A DNA stretch of 64,000 nucleotides, from positions 2,364,001 to 2,428,000 of the forward strand of contig JANUWF010001683.1 in the NCBI GenBank assembly GCA_026120185.1, read 5' to 3'. Below are positions 59,257 to 64,000 of the stretch, in pieces (position 1 is the stretch's first letter; every line of letters begins with the position of its first letter). The position numbers were made by a program, and so were the translations under genes. The DNA is from Voacanga thouarsii. Taxonomy: Eukaryota; Streptophyta; Magnoliopsida; Gentianales; Apocynaceae. The notes under the pieces were generated by a model. It worked only from the letters and a program-made list of their open reading frames with translations, did not search any database and was not told the DNA's origin.

Positions 59257-59272
59257 ATAACAATGGCGCCAA
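59257..59272 (-). other. Primer-binding site next to LTR H
   Basis: Minus-strand TGGCGCCATTGTTATGG, five bases after the LTR end ...GGATCA. Tat-type PBS with one change in GCCGTTG. Confidence 0.75.
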
Positions 59273-59277
59273 ACACT

Positions 59278-59471
59278 TGATCCGTGTTTTTTAGTTTAAC
59301 AAATATTATCAACAAAGGTCACAATCAATCAAGTTTTAAACAAAAATACTAAATACTAAAACTACTCATATGGGTGATAGTGCATTTTTTAGTGTTAGGA
59401 GAAGTATCAATAAAGGCTACAAACAATCAAGTTTTAATTATAATGCCAAATACTAAAACTATACCAATGGG
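59278..59471. repeat. ~97-bp tandem duplication at the U5 end of LTR H
   Basis: 59278-59374 and 59375-59471 both start TGAT and share TTTTTTAGT, ATCAA.AAAGG, CAATCAAGTTTTAA and ACTAAATACTAAAACTA-type text in the same order, with divergence. Confidence 0.7.
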
Positions 59472-60877
59472 CAAGTGTATCCATCATAGAGTATTGGGAA
59501 TAGCAAGTATCGAATCCACGTGAACTTAGCAATTACCACTAATTTACTCTAATTTTATTGTTTCGCCAACCAAATAAGAAGTATAAAATAATCAAACTAA
59601 AGTTCTAAACAACTACAACAGAGAATACATCAAATCCACTCTTGAAAAGTCCTAAGGATTATCAAGGAGTGAGAATAAAGGGGAAGGCCATGTAAAAGAA
59701 GAAGTCCTCCAAATCTAGTTATGCAATGAATATATCATTATGCTTAACAAATCTCAATTCAAGCACTAGTATAAATCCCTATTGAGAATTTCACTCTCTC
59801 CGTGGTTATAAAATCCTATCCTTAAGTTTAATTGATTGATATCTCTACCTGATCAATCAACCTAAAAAGGTTTTAAGATCAACCTAATTACCAAAAGGCA
59901 TTCAACAGCCCCAATATCCTTATATATCTCTAAGCAATATTGAAAGCCCAATTATTATTAAGTTCTAATCCTTTAACCATTCTCTTAAGTTAATTAAAGG
60001 GAAACAAACACTGAACTAATTAATTTGGTATTCAACTCCTAACTCCATCTCTTGAATTCATTAAGAATGAACTAATCAAATGAGTAAATTAATCAAGCCT
60101 AAATAATTAATCTAACACAATAATGCCCAGTTAATCAAATACATGATATTGGAATTCAATAAACCACAATAATAACTCAATCAAAGAACATAAAGTTTGG
60201 ATTCATCCATCAAATATAACTAAATGTATTAAAATATAATATTTTCATCATAGACTACAAAGAAAAGAAAGGACATCACTCATAGACAAGCTATTGCCCT
60301 TCTTCTTTTGTGAGTCTCTTGAACAACTCCTTTTATCTTCTCAAATGATTCACTTACATCCTCATTTATTTGGTGTTTCTTTAAGTTCGTTAAGCGATCT
60401 CTAGGTTGCTAGCTGCCTTAGGATGTGTTTTTAGGACATATGATGGGGTATTCACAATTGCCTAATGGAAAAATCACAAAAATCACAAAACAAAGAACAC
60501 TGTGTACCTAGGCGGCCCGGTTTCATAGGACTTAGGCTAGGCCACTTAAGTCTTTTTTTTTTTTTTTTTTGTTATGACAGAACCTAGGCAACTGAGCCTC
60601 AAGTGACCTAGGTGGCCTACGTTATTTCAGCACTTTTATTCTTGAGCTTAGGCAGCCCAGTCTCAAGCGACCTAGGCTAGGTTACCGAGGCTTATTCCAA
60701 ATATGAATTTTTCCTTCAATTTTGAAGACTTTCACCCTTGTTCTCCCTCAAATGATCTTTTAACAATTCTTACACAAAATAAGGTGAAAAGGTCAGCTAA
60801 GTAATCATCTAAACAAGACTTTGTCACAACTAAGGCATAAATGACATAAAAAATATGGTAATGATGAGTGGTCATCA
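59278..60877 (-). mobile_element. Tat-like LTR H
   Basis: Minus strand: TGATGACCACTCATC at 60877 to ...CACGGATCA at 59278 (1,600 bp). PBS at one side, PPT-like AAGTGTGAGGATG at the other. GC-rich block with CCTAGGCGGCCCGG and GACCTAGGCTAGG at 60505-60690. R/U5 resembles H2, U3 does not. Confidence 0.75.
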
Positions 60878-60895
60878 CATCCTCACACTTGAACC
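60878..60895 (-). other. Polypurine-like tract before LTR H
   Basis: Minus-strand TTCAAGTGTGAGGATG directly before the LTR start. Same type as 13904-13918. Confidence 0.55.
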
Positions 60896-61028
60896 TGTGC
60901 TTTTCCTCAAGAAAAATGCGTTTATTCACAAAGATGTAGATAGTTTACAAGTAAAGTGAATGACTTTAATCAGAGCATATTGGGAAACTTAACAAGAACA
61001 CAAGTCATCATATGTACAATAAAGTTAT
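60896..61028 (-). other. Fragment of the interior upstream of LTR H
   Basis: Noncoding remnant, cut at 61029 by insertion of a copia LTR (left flank GTTAT at 61024-61028). Confidence 0.45.
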
Positions 61029-62894
61029 TATTGGGATGTATGCCCTCTTAGACTATGTTTCTAATATAATTTTGATTTTTGTTAATAAATGTTTTATTCT
61101 CTGAAATTATTTCTGAATTCTTCTTTACCTTTGTGCAAAAAGTTTTCTAGAAAAGACCTATTGTATTTAAGTAAATGGTTCATATGAATGGAGGTCTTTC
61201 ACGGTAAGGTATGGACTATAGGTTACTTAATATATACAATATTGTTCATAACCGAATGGTGAGAATGAGAATCTCATCAAGGTAAGGTTATTGCCTTATG
61301 AATTCAAAATGTGGAATGGCTTACTTTTAGCCAATAAGTTTGAATACGTACAACTAGACCTTTAGTAGTGGTTTCTAAAAGTAGTATATGGCAAAAACCT
61401 AGACTACTACTACTATAGAATGGACTTATACTTTATGGCTTGAGTATGGGTTGGTGATCTGACAAAGCTAGGAGCATATGTTTTGATAAACTATAGTTGA
61501 GGTCCTATTGTATGACTAATATACTTGTATGTTTTTTATATGTAACTAGTTAGTTAAAATAGATTTGTACAAGATAGCTTCTATGCTATATCGCCCTTTG
61601 TGGTTGTCTGAATGATCTAAATATCTAGAGCTCTGGGGAACATATGTTGGATATTTGCTTTAGGGTTGCTCCTTTGGAAAGCGAAAATATTCAAAGAAGT
61701 CATGGATCATTGGACTAGAAGCCTAAGGATGGTAAATGTCTTTTAGAGAGGTGTTGGTACATTTCTTCCTCTCTAAATGAAGGGCAATGTGTAGAATGAT
61801 ATTTTAGTCATTATACCTATAGGTCGAAGACATTTCTAACGTAACATTGTCCGTGGGGTCAATATTTTCTTATGGTGATATTAAGAAATATTTAAAATAC
61901 AAAATATAGCTATTTATACAGTAGGAGTATTTTGGTCATTTTAGTAGCCAAGGCAACGTGTCTTGTTGGTCATCGGTATAGCCCGTAAGTCCTAATTAAT
62001 TTTAGGTTGAGGAAAAGGTCTCAGTGAAAGAGGATTTTATTTTATTCAAAAAGTTTAATTTATTATTGGACTGGAATAAAATAAAAGGACGAGAGAAATT
62101 AATTTAACTTTATTATCTGATTTAATTAGTTAATTAATTATTCAGGGCCGAAGCCCAGATTGAACAATTGGAAAAATTAACCTGGGACTAAACTAGATAA
62201 AAGGCTTGAATAATTCTATTTGGCTTCATTAATTATTTATTGGGTTATTTCTGTAAGCCAAAAAAATAAATAATTAATGTTTATTGTTTATGGGCTCATT
62301 GGGTCTAATGAAAATAATAATAAAAATATTTATGGCCCAATAGCTTCGACCAAAGGGTTTTTATCATTCACAAAATAGAAGAGTTTATGATGAGCTAAAC
62401 ATCTTATGTTGATAACCTCTGGGTGTTTTGAAAAACGATAATTCCAGTGTTTTTTGTTATCAAGGAAAAAAGTCATGTGATTCATTCTTGACAATACTAC
62501 AATGAACGAAAAACACAAGCCTTCGGTCTATTATTTTTCTCTCATTTTCTTCTTCCTCCTCGTCATTCTTCTAAGTAATTGCAGAGAATCAAGAGAGATT
62601 GTGACTGTATTTTCCTCACCTGATTAGTTTCACGAACAAGGCTTAAGCTGTGGAATATTCTTTGATTCAAGAGGTTTTGCATTCATGCCAAGAATGAGTA
62701 GAAGGACAGAGAGATTTGAACCAGAAATATCATCGAGCAGAGACGCAAGCATCCCTGTTGTTCAATCTAATCTTCAGCACCAAAGGAAATTTCAACGTGC
62801 AGAGGTATAAATAAAAATCCTTCCGCAGTTCAGTGCATTTTTCTTTAGCTTCTGTTTACCTGTATGCTTGCTTCTTATTTATTTTCTAGCTTCA
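61029..62894 (+). mobile_element. 5' LTR of copia element J (B family)
   Basis: Starts TATTGGGATGTATGCCC (TG decayed to TA), ends ATTTTCTAGCTTCA, 1,866 bp. Collinear with 42622-44430 and 14480-16377. Followed by a PBS, so it is a true 5' LTR. Confidence 0.85.
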
Positions 62895-62896
62895 AG

Positions 62897-62908
62897 TGGT
62901 ATTAGAGC
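62897..62908 (+). other. Primer-binding site of copia J
   Basis: TGGTATTAGAGC, two bases after the LTR end. One C-to-T change from the initiator-Met type. Confidence 0.85.
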
Positions 62909-64000
62909 ATGAAGTTTGATTGGCTTAGGAATCATGTTAGTTTAATAAAAATGGCCAGATCATTGTCTAATATTTATGCCTATTATTCTTCGTTGTTTAT
63001 GGTATAGGATAGATTTCTGTGAGCCTCATTGTTGAGGTTTTAGATCCACTGTAATCTAATGTTTTTTCAATAGCAAATTGTGTAAGCTCGAGATTAAGGG
63101 GTATAGGTGGATGTTGTTTTTGTTTTGATTCAAATTTGTATAAAAAATGCCGCTTGCTGATGTCGCAAAGTAGAGTTGTAGAGAACTTTGAAGGAGAAAC
63201 ATCACAGAAGAAAAAAACAAAGAAGAAGAAGAGCTGAGCTACTGAAGCTGAGCCGTGCCATAGAGCAAGTAGTGTACGTGGCATGGCTCGTTGTGCTTGG
63301 AGCCGTGGGACGGCTCGGTCGAGCCGCGACTTGAAAGCCGTAGTAAGGCACCGAGCTAACCCATAGCTTGGTGAAATGCAAAGCATCCTGTGAAGGATGT
63401 GAAGGATTTGGTCACAATTGTTACCAGATTTCATGGGGCGGGTGTTGGCATCCTCGAATGGTCCATGGGCCATGATCCGGTATGGCGGGGGTGCAAACCA
63501 AGGGATTTTTTAATATTTTTTTCTTTTTTCCCTTGTAATTTTTGTGCAATTTCTTTTTCATTTTTTGGTCCCATGCTAGGCGAAGTTATTATTTTTGCAA
63601 TAGTTAATATTCATTGAATATTTTTCATGACAAATAATAGTAAAGGATTTTAGGATTAAGAAAGACCATTAATTGATTTAATTCATGTGTTTAATTATAT
63701 TGGGTACTTAGGTTTAAAAATAGAAAAGTATGAAAATATTTACTATTTTCTAGCATGGTATTTATTTTAACCTATATGTGCATGTTTTTCCAAAGACCAA
63801 AGTCTTTGGGAATTTTTTTTTTTATAGTGCAAAATAATTTTCTTTAATTTAATGATTAATTTTAACTTAAACAAAAATCAATCCTTGATTATTTTCTTAA
63901 AGGTTTTTTATCCTTGACATAGAAAATATTTTGAATTTATATATTTTTGTAAGTTAAAATGAAAAACCATTTTAATTGTTTTTCACAAAGAAAAATTATT
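62909..64000 (+). other. Leader of copia J, runs off the window
   Basis: No gag has been reached. Contains a GC-rich stretch with repeated GAGCCGTG / GGCTCGGTCGAGCCG (63230-63370), comparable to 21120-21210 in the F leader. The frames at 62997-63473 (-) and 63390-63617 (+) are not recognised. Confidence 0.5.

Noticed and set aside
21837..62908. TGGTATCAGAGC-type motifs as tRNA genes
   Set aside because: Only the 3'-end complement of tRNA is present beside LTR ends; no cloverleaf. They are primer-binding sites.
62997..63473. 158-aa minus-strand ORF near the window end
   Set aside because: In the leader of copia J, composition driven by GAA-rich antisense, no known motif.

Overview
This window looks like transposon-packed nuclear DNA of a flowering plant. 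It is AT-rich and full of LTRs with TG...CA ends, 5-bp target-site duplications (TSDs), plant-type primer-binding sites (PBSs: TGGTATCAGAGC, initiator tRNA-Met type; TGGYGCCGTTG type), Ty1/copia and Ty3/gypsy protein remnants and microsatellites. I see no convincing host gene, tRNA, rRNA or CRISPR array. Every coding trace is a decayed retroelement gene, apart from one unrecognised reading frame (57869-58912). Species and TE lineage names are inference; structure, ends and TSDs are read from the sequence.

Layout. 1-8330 holds minus-strand Tat/Athila-like gypsy material: a copia-type LTR fragment (1-200), a plant-transposon-protein ORF remnant (500-1795), a gag remnant (2845-4235), LTR C (4514-5945), and LTR K (6634-8330). 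8336-10344 holds other LTR-like fragments. 10345-17689 is a plus-strand gypsy element G with PBS, PPT and LTRs but a coding-free interior, split by a solo copia LTR (14480-16377). 17690-22314 is the gag/protease/integrase part, leader, PBS and U5 end of a minus-strand copia element F.

22315-46340 is one minus-strand gypsy element D (TSD AGAAT on both sides) that sits inside the 5' LTR of F; the rest of that LTR is at 46346-47616. D itself carries two nested insertions: a plus-strand three-LTR gypsy array E (22533-35614, TSD GAAAT/GAAAC) in its 3' LTR, and a plus-strand copia element B (37786-44430, TSD CACTC) in its interior. Array E contains a duplicated reverse transcriptase block, one copy of which is split by a solo copia LTR (30901-32344, TSD GGTAA).

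47622-51198 is a second D-family element (D3) whose coding remnant is acidic/Tyr-rich followed by four CCHC-like knuckles. 51234-56014 is a Tat-like LTR (H2) split by a 3.3-kb palindrome made of two inverted copia F-family LTRs with TSD AAAAT. 56015-60877 holds a noncoding 3' region, a CACTA-like MITE, the unknown ORF, a PBS and LTR H. 61029-64000 is a copia 5' LTR, PBS and leader running off the window.

Relative order of events from nesting: D3, then F, then D, then E and B, then the solo LTR inside E. G went into the integrase of F and then received its own solo LTR. All protein genes are broken by stops, frameshifts or lost catalytic residues, so nothing here looks autonomously active.
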